NCBI RefSeq assembly: GCF_000002425.4
Contig: NC_037254.1
Location: 3,499,797 to 3,563,796 of the forward strand
Source of the DNA: Physcomitrium patens
Lineage: Eukaryota; Streptophyta; Bryopsida; Funariales; Funariaceae
Length of the DNA: 64,000 nucleotides
Direction of reading: 5' to 3'
How positions within the stretch are numbered: position 1 is the stretch's first letter; every line of letters begins with the position of its first letter. Shown here one piece after another: positions 1 to 11,768 of this stretch. Position numbers and translations under genes: made by a program. The notes under the pieces are model-generated. The model was not told where the DNA came from, made no database searches, and saw only the letters and a program-made list of their open reading frames with translations.

Positions 1-65
1 TAAAAACGAAGAGAATGCCATGTCCCCATGGGGAGGACGAGGTGTGAGCTGGGCCTACGCCGAGG

Positions 66-143
66 TAGACACACACACATACACACACGCTCACTCACAC
101 TCACACCGTGTGTACCGCAGCAACAACAACAACAACAGCAGCA
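66..143. repeat. CA-rich then CAA/CAG microsatellite
   Basis: A CA-rich dinucleotide stretch (about 66-110) is followed by CAA triplets turning into CAG triplets (about 118-143). In one frame this reads as polyasparagine or polyglutamine, but nothing else around it supports a protein. Confidence 0.8.
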
Positions 144-600
144 GGTGCCAGTCTCCATCCGCATCCTGCTGTTGCTTGCTTGCTTGCTTGTTGTTGTTGC
201 TGCTAGATCCTATTGCAGCTCAACCTACTCCAGCTTCACATGACCAGGCCCACAACTCCAAAGCTACGAAAACGAGCATCTCCGAGCATCCAACAAGTAG
301 CAGCTCCATGCCAGAGTCTGATCCAGCTCTTGAGTGGAGACATTAGTGTTGTGGATCCTTCGATCGTCGGGTCAGTTCATTGGTGATGGTTGCTAGACAG
401 CATCGACCACGCACCAACCCTTCTGATCGCCGAAGTTCCAGTCCTTCTTGTGGGGCAGAGTTTTTGAGTTGCGGAGCGCCAGTTTATTTCTCGTGGTTTG
501 GCAGTAGCTTGTCTTATGGGGTTGAGTTGACATCGAGCGTCGACGCGCTGCCTCTCAAACTCGATGTTATCGACGTTTGACTGTCGGCGTCTTTAATGCT

Positions 601-648
601 TTGTTTTGTTTTGTTTTGTTTTTTTTCTTTTTTTTTTTTTTTTTTTTC
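601..648. repeat. T-rich tract
   Basis: TTTTG repeats run into an almost pure T tract broken by single C residues. It precedes CATACAG at about 663-669 and could serve as a polypyrimidine tract of an unseen intron. Confidence 0.7.
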
Positions 649-1330
649 GTTTTTCTGTTTCCATACAGGAGCCACTGGTTTAAGAATATTATTAAGCACA
701 GAATTCAGTGAGTGGGGCCAGAGGTTGCTATGGGTTGGTTTCTTTTTTGCATCTTTTCCGTGTAAGTGCAGAATGGAATGTGAGTGGTGGTTCATTGCAG
801 GCTTCGGATCCTTTTCTGCGCGATTCGATTCGTGTGGATACGCAAAACAATGCTTTCGGTGTCCACTCACCGCACAAAGCACCACCGATTTCCACAGCCT
901 TGTTCTATTTCTGTCGGCCGCATGAACTCAAGGAATTGGGATGGTGAAATTTCCTTGGAATTCCCGCTCTCAACAGAATTTTTTTCCAGTGAGCATAACT
1001 CTTTTTGTGCCTAAGATGAATCTTTCCGAGCGAGCTAAAGTTCCATTAAATAAAGATACACTCGAAAATTAATTAGCTCTCAGAATTTAGATTTGGGTAA
1101 AGATTCATCTTTAGCTGGACTAATCACTTGAGAAGTGTTCTTTGGTGACTTGCACACACTGTTACTATCATCAATTCAAAAGGTGAACTCACGTTACAGT
1201 TGAAGTTGCCAACAATCAGCTCACATGTCATCTGAAGAAAGTCATGCAGATCAGAAGTAGTTCTTCGATTAAAAGCAAAAATACGCCTCAAAACATGCCA
1301 CCACCTTTGAACCAAGTTAACAAGTCTTGG

Positions 1331-1360
<30 letters not shown>
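1331..1360. repeat. Poly-A tract (30 nt)
   Basis: A pure run of 30 A follows CAAGTCTTGG. A second run of 29 A lies about 180 bp downstream. Confidence 0.95.
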
Positions 1361-1363
<3 letters not shown>

Positions 1364-1513
1364 CTAATCATTAATAAATCCTATATTGAAAGTGATTGAG
1401 GCTAATACAAAAAAAATTAATATGATCAGCAATATTTGTAGATACAAGAGATGAAAACACGCATGAATAAATTTGGCTACATTAGTTGGCCATAACTTTC
1501 GAATCTCTTGGAG

Positions 1514-1542
<29 letters not shown>
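1514..1542. repeat. Poly-A tract (29 nt)
   Basis: A pure run of 29 A in the same orientation as the tract at 1331. Both could be homopolymer expansion or old retroposon tails. No target-site duplication was recognised. Confidence 0.95.
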
Positions 1543-1545
<3 letters not shown>

Positions 1546-3256
1546 CCCCAGCGATGAGTTAGTACTTCACCCAGCCCCACTTCAATCCAGTACTTCATCC
1601 CACCGAAGTGGGTGATTTTTATACCAGATTTTGGGTGAAGATATGCCTTCCATACCAGATTTTGCACCCACTTCCAAATCATCACAATCTCTTACAGAAA
1701 AAGCATCGCAAACAGGAAACTGCACAGGAAAAATCACATCAAAATCAAAAGAAGAAGAAGAAGAAGAGGGGAAAAAAAAACACCAACCCATTCAGTAAAA
1801 CGGTATATGACCTCTCAATGAAGTACTTGCAGCTCCAACACTGAGATATACACAACACTCCAATTCAGGCTCAAATGCAGGATCAGCTTCTTCTTCTTCT
1901 TCATCTTCGCTCATTTTGGTCCACTGTTGCTTCTCAGTACACCCAATCTTCACCCTGCCTGTCTGTTGCACTTTTGCAGTCTCATGTTCCGCCTTATTGG
2001 GGTCGCGTTGAACGCGTGGAAAGTAGTACATCATGATGATAATGACTAGTATGGTGTACAAGTGCAACTCTCCCCACTTGTTGTGCAACTGCAAAGCTTC
2101 TGCCCCACAATGAGACTTGGCTCATCCACTCCACATGAAGTTCAAGTATTTGCAGACTGTCTGCATAGCCCAGCAAAAGAACAGGAACTGTAGTCGATGC
2201 AAAATATATGATGATGATGATGATGATACTGTGAACTTCATGGTTACGACAGTGGTCTCAGCAACAGACTGGGGTTCTGTTGCGACCTTGGTGCCTGATT
2301 CTCTCGATTGTCAATCACAAAAACTTTCCCATGGCCCCAACGATCATTTTCCGATGGCTCGCTGGTCTCGCTGGTGCGGTTCTACGTTCCACTCCTTCAA
2401 CTACCAACTCTCGTATCTGGTCTGGTCTCTTACAGAACAAGAGTGCCTCGTTTTTCTCAGCTAAATGATAACATAGCATGCTTAGGCAGCCGCGAGAGAA
2501 TAGAGGAAAAGATAAGCACATGGAGCAAGGCAAGGAATGGAGAGAGGAAATAAATAAATGAAATGCAGGGGATTGTTACCAAAAAGTGAACTATGTTGTA
2601 TGTCTCGCGTGCTAATTCATCTATACTACTACAACACAAAGAAAACCAAAGTATCCACTCAGTCATGTGACGCAGCGCGAGTCAAATAAAGTGCATAATA
2701 AATTCTTGAGTCGGCCGATAACTCGCCGACTCAAAGCTGGAGCAGAACCGCATACGAGGCCTACTCGAAGCTCTCTTCTTTAGACACCTCTATGAACAAG
2801 CGTTTAAACTTTACAAATGCAATTGGGGTATGATATCGGATACTCTCTACCTCTGCATTCTTTCATAGCTAGGGTCGAAGTCACAAAAATGACTTGACTT
2901 GGAGGCTTTCCATGATGTCCTCCCAATAGCAGCCATTCAACACTATTGTGGGTGGTGAAATCAACTTCTTATACACTACACTACCTGCTGAGGACAGCCT
3001 CCTCATAAAATGCTAGGCTCTAAACCCTGAAAGCTCTGAAAAAGGATTCCCAAGTTCTAAAATGTCAAGCGTCACGCTGTTGATCGAGTACTGTAACAGC
3101 CGCTGACATATCCTACAGACCCAGTCTTAACAAAAACCATATGACCTCCGCTCATACCTTTTCTTCCAACTGGTGCACCCCTTTTGACAGAGCTCGAAAT
3201 ATTTACTGTGGAGCGAGAGATCTCGCTGACATTCACAAGAACTGCTCTCGAACTCG

Positions 3257-5443
3257 TTACAATTTACTCGCAACAGACTGAGGCAAAGCTTTCGCCATCT
3301 CCCGAAGCTTGAATTTTTGCACCTTTCCCGTCGTCGTCTTTGGCAGCTCGCAGAACACAATCGTTTTCGGTACATAGAACTTAGGAAGGTGTTCCCTGCA
3401 ATACGCAACAATGGTGTCTGCGTTCACCCCCATGGCGCCCTCCCGCAGCGTCACAAACGCGCATGGCGACTCACCCCAGTGCTTGTCAGGCCGCGCCACA
3501 ACCGCAGCTTCCATGATCTGCGGGTGCTTGAACAACACAGACTCGACTTCGATGGAGCTGATGTTCTCACCACCAGAGATGATGATATCCTTCGACCGAT
3601 CCTTTACTTCGACATATCCGTCCGGGTGCATCACTCCTAGATCACCCGTGTGGTACCATCCTCCCTCAAACGCCTTCCGGGTGGCGTCCTCGTCTTTGAA
3701 GTACCCCTTCATAACGGTGTGACCGCGTATCATAATTTCCCCGATTGTCTTCGCATCACGCGGAACTGCTTTCATTGTGTCGGGATCCAAGACATCCAGG
3801 CCTTGAAGTCCCACTGTGGCAACCCCTTGCCGCGCTTTGATGCGAGCTCGCTCTTCAGCAGAGAGGCCATTCCACTCCGGCTTCCACACGCACACTAGAG
3901 CAGGGCCGTAAGTTTCCGTAAGGCCGTAAGAATGGAGGACCGTGAACCCCATTGACTCCATGTTGCTGAGCACTGAGGGAGGCGGTGGAGCACCGCCTGT
4001 GATAGTGAACACTCGTCCAGGAAGCTTTTTCTTGTCCTGCGGGGGCGCGTTGGCGATAGTGTTGAACACCACCGGGGCACCACAAAGATGCGTCACTTTG
4101 TGTTTCACGATGGAGTCGTAAATGGCCTTGGCCTCTACATTGCGGATGATAACATTCGTGCCGGCAATTGCAGCCATTCCCCAGATGAACGTCCAGCCGT
4201 TGCAGTGGAACATGGGCAGCGTCCACAAATAGACGGATTCGTCTTGCATGCCCCAGAATTGGACTGTGATCAAGGGCGCCAGGTACGCTCCCCTGCAAAT
4301 GTTTATAGAATGCAAATATGCATTAAACCTTCTTTGAGGAAACTGAATTGATCGTTAAATTGAAGAGAAGAAAGGAAGCAGCGTTACCTATGGTGGTAGA
4401 GGACCCCCTTAGGCCGAGACGTCGTCCCCGAGGTATAATTCAAAACGATCGTCTCCCAATCATCCAGAGGCCACTGAATTGGAAAGGAAGGATCGCCGCT
4501 TGCAAGGAACTCCTCATACTCTACAAGCTCTCCCCACCCCGGAAGAAACGTCTGAAAATTGTAGCTTCCTGCGTCTAATCTGTCTTCAATGACTATAATT
4601 TGAGGCTTCTCTGCTGGGGCGTCAGAGGATGAGAGCCACATTCTGAGAGCCTCCTGCACGACTTGTAGGTGCTGGGAATCTGCAAACAAGACCTTGGTCT
4701 CGCTGTGGCTAAGCAAGACGGAGATCATACGAGCGTCAAGTCGGGAGTTGATCGAGTTGAGTACAGCCCTCGCCATGGGCACACCGAAGTTCAACTCGTA
4801 CACTGCAGGAGAGTTCGGCGATAACACTGAAACCTGCCATTTAATCAAGGACATGCAATCAGTTGCAAGTTCCTGAATCCAAACGACCGTGGGCCATAAT
4901 CTGGCTATGACAAATGTTTAAGTTGGCGGCGACGTTAACAACTAAGTTTCCTGCCATTGCAGCAACAAGAAAATTCACGGAATCTCTTGAAAGCAGCATG
5001 AGAAGGAAACCAAAACTCTCACGACAACGCCTGAGAAGCAGCAAGTCTAGGAGGCGAATATCTGCACAAAAATCCCCCTGGTGACAATTCAGCCATTGTG
5101 GGATACTTCTCACCGGCTACTAAATTGACCACCCAAGTCTCAAATTACTGATAAGACTGCAAATTCAAGGAACTCCATCGAAATTCGCACACAAATCAAT
5201 CGACAAGGAGACGTCCGCAAGCGGTAATAGAGAAGTGAGGGGATCGGTTACCGTCTGGCCAGCCGAGACGAGCTGCGCGACCTTGGACGCGAGGCACCGG
5301 CACCGCTCCATGGTCTGCTTCCAAGTGAAGCGCAGATCGCCGTAAATAATGGATGTGCGCTCGGGGTACACCGACGCCGAGCGCTCGAGAAACAAGATGG
5401 GCGTGAGAGGAGCATAATTGGCCGCGCATTTTGGCGTCGCCAT
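3257..5443 (-). CDS. Peroxisomal AAE1-like acyl-activating enzyme (acyl-CoA synthetase)
   Basis: An adenylate-forming enzyme that activates a carboxylic acid with ATP and joins it to CoA. Exons on the minus strand are 5443-5252, 4833-4388 and 4292-3257. Introns are GT-AG and phases agree, giving 557 residues, almost the length of Arabidopsis AAE1. Visible motifs are the P-loop-like YTSGTTSRPKG at 197-207, YGLTETYGP at 335-343, the TGD hinge near 428-430, DRSKDIIISGGENIS at 444-458 and PKTTTGKVQK at 530-539 with the catalytic lysine near 536. The C-terminus is SKL, a canonical PTS1 signal, so peroxisomal import is expected. The chosen ATG (5443) starts MATPKCAANY, which aligns with family N-termini; the frame stays open upstream but without an ATG I would prefer. 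The closest plant clade includes AAE1, AAE5, AAE7/ACN1 and AAE11. The substrate (short or medium-chain acid, acetate or butyrate) cannot be read from sequence. The next gene lies upstream in the same orientation, about 0.8 kb away. Confidence 0.94.
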
Positions 5444-6264
5444 GATCGCCGACTCTTGCACAACTCTTGCACAACGCCGTGTAAACACCCGATCCTCCGA
5501 TGCAGCACACCTTCACGCTGCCATCTCCCACTCCTGCTCACAAACCCATGAACCCAGATTTCCGAGACGCGATCAGCATCCAGCAAACTGAGTCACGGCC
5601 GAGCCTCTCGCTGATGTCTTCTTCGATTTGATCCTGCCCTCTACGAGACTGAGCTGGCCACGGATTCCGGTCTCCGCGGACACGGCCCTAGGTTCCTGGT
5701 TTTAGGGATTCTCACCTTAAAAGTTGCGGTTTTGGCACACCGCATGGTTGGTAAACATTCTACAATTTGAGAACTGGTTATCTGGACAAAAATGTAGACA
5801 ATTCGTCCAAGGTGTCGACAGAAACGACAGTCGATCTGAAGTTATGATAATACCTATCCATATTGTTATAGTTTTGTATTAAAAAAAATTAACGTAACAA
5901 GTTTTAAAGAAGAATTATTTATACCGTGGAGTAATTGGGTTTCTATTGACAAAGGAAAAAGTGAATTCAGGTTTGGCCGAAGGTCTTTGGCTAACGCACT
6001 GGACTGCACCACAGTTCGTGTGACATACCTGACAGTGTTTGCCACCTATTGCTCCAAACTTGTAATTACTTTTCCATTCTAGTTCCGTACTAGCTAGTTA
6101 ATAGGCTAGATTTTCACCTTGTGCTTCAAAACTTCATGTACTTGACAGCCGCCTTTGTCTTGTGTAATGTCTTTGACTAGTTGAAACCCGTGCAGTGGGC
6201 CACGAAAAAGTTGTAAAAGTTCAATAATTTGACTTATAATAAATACTTCAACTATTTAATTGTA
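5444..6264. other. Intergenic: upstream region of the AAE gene
   Basis: The first 300 bases upstream of the ATG are GC-rich and probably hold the promoter and 5' UTR of the minus-strand AAE gene. The rest turns AT-rich. I see no open frame or RNA gene. Confidence 0.6.
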
Positions 6265-7765
6265 TTAAATAATTGAATTTGCTGGAATCCTCGTCTTTAT
6301 GATTTGTACAATCTGCTCCAGCTTGTTCTTTGGCAGCCTCTCCAAATTCATGCTCAGCTTCCTCTTCTCCTCGAAACACCTTATACACTGCTTCTCTTCC
6401 ACTTCTTCCCTCCACCAACCGACATTTGAATCGAATGGAGAGAAGAGAGGACCAGCGCTTGAACAGTTCTAAAATTACATTCTAGATGTCAATAAAAATT
6501 GTAGACAGATTTCCCTATCTTTGAAAGAGTTGTCTGTTGTTCTTGTTGATGCAGGTCACAGTAACGTAAACAATCACCCAGTCCTCCCCCATAATAACAA
6601 AACACAATCTCATGTTGTATGGTGCGCCAGATGAATTGCTAAATAATGAAGAGAATTGAGCACAACCCAGATCTTTCACCCTCATGTAGGTTGGGATGGC
6701 GTGAACGAATAGGACGCTGCAAGTTCGTCAACTATTCAGTTGGACAAACGATTTGCGCATTCCATACGTTAATTAGCATATACTTGAAGAGGTGGAGCAC
6801 TCTATTTTGTCCAGTTTCATGTAGCGCACTCTATGGTTTGATGGCGAGATTTGTCTTAACATTTTCACGTCACTGCTGATTTATCAAGGTTAAATATACT
6901 CCGGCTCGCTGAAGGTCGTGGTCGGAGACTTGACATTGTCCACTTGTTACGAAGTAATTTGTTCTTTTCATGACGCCCTCAGGCGCGATTCCGTATGTAG
7001 ATAGACCATGGGGAGGAGAGCTTCAGAGGGCATGGAAGTGATCTTGTTCAAGTACAACTTGCATGTGCATTTTATGGTAGCTTACTGGGCTTTTGTTGTA
7101 TGAAGGGTCCATTCCAAAGTAGCTCCTTGCTCGCCGCAGCTGCTCCACATGGTCGGCCTTCATCAAGTTGAGCACTAAAGGCGCATCTTCCCCTCTGTAT
7201 CTATCAAGAAAAAATGTTATAACGATGGTTGGTTAGGACTAAGGTAAATATTTGAACATAAACTTCAAATCATGACATGTCTTTGGCTCTTCTCGGTGGA
7301 CACTTCTCTTGAAAACAGGGAGCTAACACTGGGCGCTTTACCTACTTGAGATTTAAACAGTTGAGAAATAAGTGACATGTCTAAACCGACTCCTGAAGTA
7401 AAATTTATAATATATCAGGTCAGACTTCAAATCTAACTGATCATTATCCCTTCAACATTCATGAAGGCTACAACATGGAGTATCCTTCGCAAATAATCCT
7501 TGTGACTCAATCCACACTTCATTAATCTCTTGCAGCATCTTTTCTTTCTTGTGTCATTTCAGTTTATAACATACCTGGACCACGATTCTAAACAAATATT
7601 CGCGTGGGAATGATGTGCATTCAACGAAGACTTCTCACGATGTTGCTCTCCACCTCGTTTTTGCTTCACCATAGACAACGACGCTAGAGATCGCGTCAGG
7701 TCAGTTGAAGCCAAATTCGTTTCAGAGACAGAATCCGTTTCTATGCAATCATCACCAAAATTCAT
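6265..7765 (-). CDS. Probable NET-domain protein (BET extra-terminal fragment, no bromodomain)
   Basis: Three minus-strand exons join in phase: 7765-7575, 7200-7086 and 6468-6265, giving 169 residues. Junctions are CAG|GTATG / TAG|ATACAG and CCA|GTAAGC / TTTTAG|AAC. Residues about 135-162 (from EEKRKLSMNLERLP to VQIIKTR) match the first half of the NET domain of plant GTE/BET proteins, which binds chromatin-modifying partners. The second half of NET is absent because a stop follows seven residues later. There is no bromodomain in the exons or in the 617-bp intron. The N-terminal 100 residues are acidic and serine-rich, then basic, and I do not recognise them. If intron 2 is retained, a stop at 7023-7025 gives a 122-residue product without NET. 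It may be a true NET-only gene, a gene with further unseen exons, or a decaying copy of a GTE gene. Confidence 0.5.
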
Positions 7766-8924
7766 TTTGCCTTCCCCGCCCACCAGTCCTTATACAAACC
7801 TTGGCCTCTCTCCAATTCCCAAATCGCCTTTAAATTCCAACACCCCACCACTACTTCAGCCACCGCGTGACACAATGTCCTCCAGGGAAAACAACCATCG
7901 TCCAAAACCATCTCAACATCATCGCACCCACTTACTCTTTACACAACTCTCCCAACTGTTGGAGTTGGAGTTTTATAAATGTCAGCTGCAGTGTTTGCAA
8001 CGCCATGAGTCCAGTGATGAACTGCACCATCACTAATGAGCGCGACAAAGTCCTCTCCGCAACAGCCGACGTCCACGACCAAAATTGAAAGTCAACAGAA
8101 TTAAAATTACATAATTAAAAGAATATGGTAGTCAATGTTTATGTCTTACGTGGTATCGACTACGTCAACCTGATCAACACCAAACCACTAATTTTTTAAG
8201 TTACGATCGATAATGCATCGATTATGATCGCCACCAACTACACGGACTGGAACAATATATATATCGTTTGACTCCAAAGGGGTCATGGAATCATGCAGCA
8301 ATCTATGTGAGCACACACACATGAACTATCTTTTTGTTCATGTGAACACAAATGTGAACACTGTTGCAATAAGTAAATGAGAGACAGACCTCAAGACCAC
8401 GAATCGCTCTATAAACAGTTCGCGCCTACCATGATGTATCATTTTATCATCAGATCAAGCTCTCTGAATGGTTAACTACAACCTTGAGAAACAAAACAGA
8501 TTGTTTGGCAAACTTGAGAAACATATCTTTGCAACATCTTTCCACCATGCAACAATTTGAAAAAGCCTAGTAAACGCCTAAAGATCTTTGCTTGATTTCC
8601 ATTAAGTTGAGTTAACTCTGCAAAAAACATCACTTTTGACAAAAACAATGATGCATGCAATCAATCAAAGAGGGTTTTTGTCTCCTCTTGTTTGTCTCTT
8701 AAATTGTTTCATATAATAGAAGTGGCCTAAAAATACAGCATCAAGATTCAACAATCTATTTGGAGTATTTGAATATTTCAAACGAAGTCCAAGTTTTAGA
8801 TGTTTTGTGAAAGATGATATTAAAGATACAATTGGTATTGATTTCTAAGGTAGGTTGATTCTAATTTGGCAAGGTCATATTTGTTTATAATTAATTCTAA
8901 TTTGATTTTCATTAATTTAATTAA

Positions 8925-9344
8925 TCATTATAGAATGCCAATATTTCTAAATGAGTTGAAAATTCTTACATTATTAATTGAATTTAAAATAAGTAGTTCT
9001 TTAAGCTTAATATTATTGCTAATATTATACTTTTAATCCTTGACATTTAGTGATACTATTGAAAGTAGATATTAAACTTGATAGCTAGCAAAATGTGTTG
9101 TCTGAAAGTAGTAATAAAGATCTTAACAATGATCAAATAATTAAATAGTCTTCTTGCATTGGTAAAAAATATTATTTATAGTTAAAAAGGACCTATTAAC
9201 CATATTTGTACAAAAACATATAACAAAATTTGTGACTAACATTGTTTGACAAATCTTAGACTTAATGAACTTATGAAATAATTTGGCCACTTTTTGTGCA
9301 AATCAATGTAACATTATATTTGAAATATTGGCATTCTATAATGA
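8925..9344. mobile_element. MITE-like element with 23-bp terminal inverted repeats
   Basis: The 23 bases at 8925-8947 (starting TCATTATAGAATGCC) are the exact reverse complement of 9322-9344 (ending GGCATTCTATAATGA). The 420-bp unit is AT-rich and has no coding capacity, as expected of a miniature inverted-repeat transposable element. I could not identify a clear target-site duplication, so the superfamily is open. Confidence 0.5.
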
Positions 9345-10051
9345 AAATTTCATGCAAGAAGACATAATGTAACATTTTTTTAAATTATTCATATAATTAG
9401 AAGTAAATAGAAAGAAGGAAAAGAAATCAAATATATATGTTACATAATGATTTTCTTAAGACACTATAGAGAAGATTTTTAGACAAAGATTAGTTATTTA
9501 AACTTTTTTAAGTATGTCACTTGACTATTTAAACTTGTTATACAAGTTTTTTACTTTTAAATAGTTGTATTAGAAGCAACCTACAACTTGATACTTTGGC
9601 CACAAGTGTCCAATTTCTAAGAAGCTTCTATAAGACATTCTTAAAAGCTAATATATATGGAGGCAAAATTAAGACCATCTCCAATTTGGTTAATTTTTAT
9701 CTTAATTCTAATCTTGATTCAAAAATCCATAGATTATTAATAATTTATGATAACCATTCTAGTTTCTTTTTATCTTATATCTATTTTTTATTTACCTACA
9801 TTTTCTATCTTTTGTAACATAAGAATATATTGTCTTTTCAAAAATACATCCTAAATCATATTATTGATATCACTTATTTTTCTACTCAAAATACAAAAAA
9901 TAAAAATCTGAAGTTTAGTAAAAATATAGTATGTGTTTGCTACTACTCACTATTGTTTTATATTTTAATAAAATGATCAAATCATAATCAAATTTAAGTC
10001 AAATATAAAATATAATTTATTATTTAAAAAAAAACAAAAATAAAACAAAAA

Positions 10052-10080
10052 AACAACAACAACAACAACAACAACAACAA
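10052..10080. repeat. (AAC)n microsatellite
   Basis: About nine AAC/CAA triplets in an A-rich context. Confidence 0.9.
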
Positions 10081-10417
10081 TTTAGAAGGTGGTTAAAATT
10101 GGAGCAACTATATTTATTTCTAAGAACAAAATTGAAGCAATTATGTTTGTAACCATCATAGGTTAAAAAAAATCCTTCTGACAAGCTTAAAATAGAGAAA
10201 TCTAAAATTAAATTTTAAAGCGAGAAAGCTTATAAATAAAAAAAAAATTAAATAATTTACAAGATTTGTTTTTAGTTTTAACAAGTTTGGATTTTTAATT
10301 TAAATAAGGTTTACTAAATAATCGATTGCAAAGGATTAAGTTGAAATGTTCAATATTTAATTACATCATTTTCTCAAGTAGATAGAATAATTTTTTATAT
10401 GAATATGTACTAATAAG

Positions 10418-10421
<4 letters not shown>

Positions 10422-10455
<34 letters not shown>
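10422..10455. repeat. (TA)n microsatellite
   Basis: About 34 bases of perfect AT dinucleotide repeat, one of many such runs in the AT-rich parts of this window. Confidence 0.95.
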
Positions 10456-10458
<3 letters not shown>

Positions 10459-11768
10459 CAATATTATTAAATTATTGGTATATACAACATTAAATTCAAT
10501 TCAAATCTTGCCAAAGTAAATTGATTATTAATTATACATATACAAACTTAGATCAAATTTTATTATATATGAAAGAAAAATTTCAAAATATTAAATAGTA
10601 AAATAAATAAGAATTCAAATATAAATAAATAAATAAATAAATAAGAACGAATTTACCAAGTTCTATAACCATCAAATTATAATAATTTTATAAAAGTATA
10701 ATAATTATAAAAAATTTATAATTTAAAAAGAAAGGAAAAATGTTTGAAACTTAAATAAACATTGTACTTCAATTCAAATACTTTGCATTAATTTTAAGGC
10801 TCATACCATGGACACATTCAACGTTTTGAGTGTTAAAATGCCCTTTCACAATCTCTCCATTATTTCTACTAGCATTGTGCACAATCTCCATACAACCTTG
10901 TGTTAATAAATTTAAAGTGATAAAATATATTTTAACTGTGTTACAAAAAGTTGACTTTGAAGGCAACTCAAAAAGTTAAAGCTATGAATTATTGTTGCTA
11001 CTGTAAAAGGGTTTGCTACATAATGATCCATGGATAGGAATTGTTAGTCCACTTATTATTGTGCATAATAAACCACAACAAATTATGGTTTGTTGGAAGA
11101 AAAAGAAGGATGAATAAGTAAACAAATAAAAACTCCAACATCTAGGAAACATGAAATCAGTGATAAATGTTCTTGAAGAAAGAAAGAATGAGGAAAGGTC
11201 ACTAGAAGAACTTCAATACTTCACAAGCATGTCAGATTCTCACAGCTTCTATACTTTCAAATGAAGTTGGTAACATGACAAAAGTTGCTTTTGTAAATAT
11301 TTTGCGCTAGTTAGTATTTCATTCAGTGAGAAAAAATCTTTTAGAAGTGAAGATTGCACAAGAGCTGATCTCAAATACCAGAAGAGTGACACATCTTTGT
11401 GTACTTCAGTTTGGGATTTACTATATAAGATTTATATAGATAACTTCAAGTTATCCAAATAAGCATACTACCCACGACCAGCAAGAAATCAAAATATACT
11501 GTTTTGCACTGAAGGAGTACGTGGCCGAGAGACTTGGTTTTGAAAACTCTATTTACAAATAAATTTTCGTCTCTTTGAATATGCAATAGAGAAGCCTCAA
11601 GTGGACCAAGACTTGCATAATTTTCATATAATTCGAAGTAATTAAAATTTTATATAAAAAAATACTTAGTAATTGCTTGGAGTTGAAAGTTTTTTTCTCA
11701 ATTTACAAAGCTATTGGGTTTTACAACCTAAGTTCAAAACTGTTCTGGAAGTTGTATCCAAGACTTGG

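Larger units (their letters stand above)
1..2870. other. Left-edge region, no supported gene
   Basis: I find no reading frame with a recognisable protein family and no set of phase-compatible exons here. The first 950 bases are of moderate GC and look like untranslated or promoter sequence. They hold a CA-rich run, CAA/CAG triplets and a long T tract followed by CATACAG, which could be a splice acceptor for an exon starting near 670. Later come two poly-A tracts, GAA triplets near 1750-1766, TTC triplets near 1887-1903 and GAT triplets near 2210-2228. An unrecognised gene or the UTR of a gene beyond the edge is possible. Confidence 0.5.
7766..11768. other. AT-rich intergenic region
   Basis: 7766-8100 is of moderate GC and may be the promoter and 5' UTR of the minus-strand NET gene. 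From about 8.1 to 11.5 kb the sequence is strongly AT-rich with no coding signal on either strand. It holds a MITE-like inverted-repeat element (8925-9344), an AAC triplet run (10052-10080), a (TA)n run (10422-10455) and an AAAT run (10621-10644). The last 300 bases are probably the 3' flank of PDV2. Confidence 0.6.

Noticed and set aside
20-346. 108-codon frame with His/Asn/Ser runs near the left edge
   Set aside because: The composition comes from CA and CAA microsatellites and no domain is recognised, so I treat it as noncoding or leader sequence.
3411-4351. Plus-strand frames opposite AAE exon 3
   Set aside because: They are shadows of the conserved minus-strand exon.
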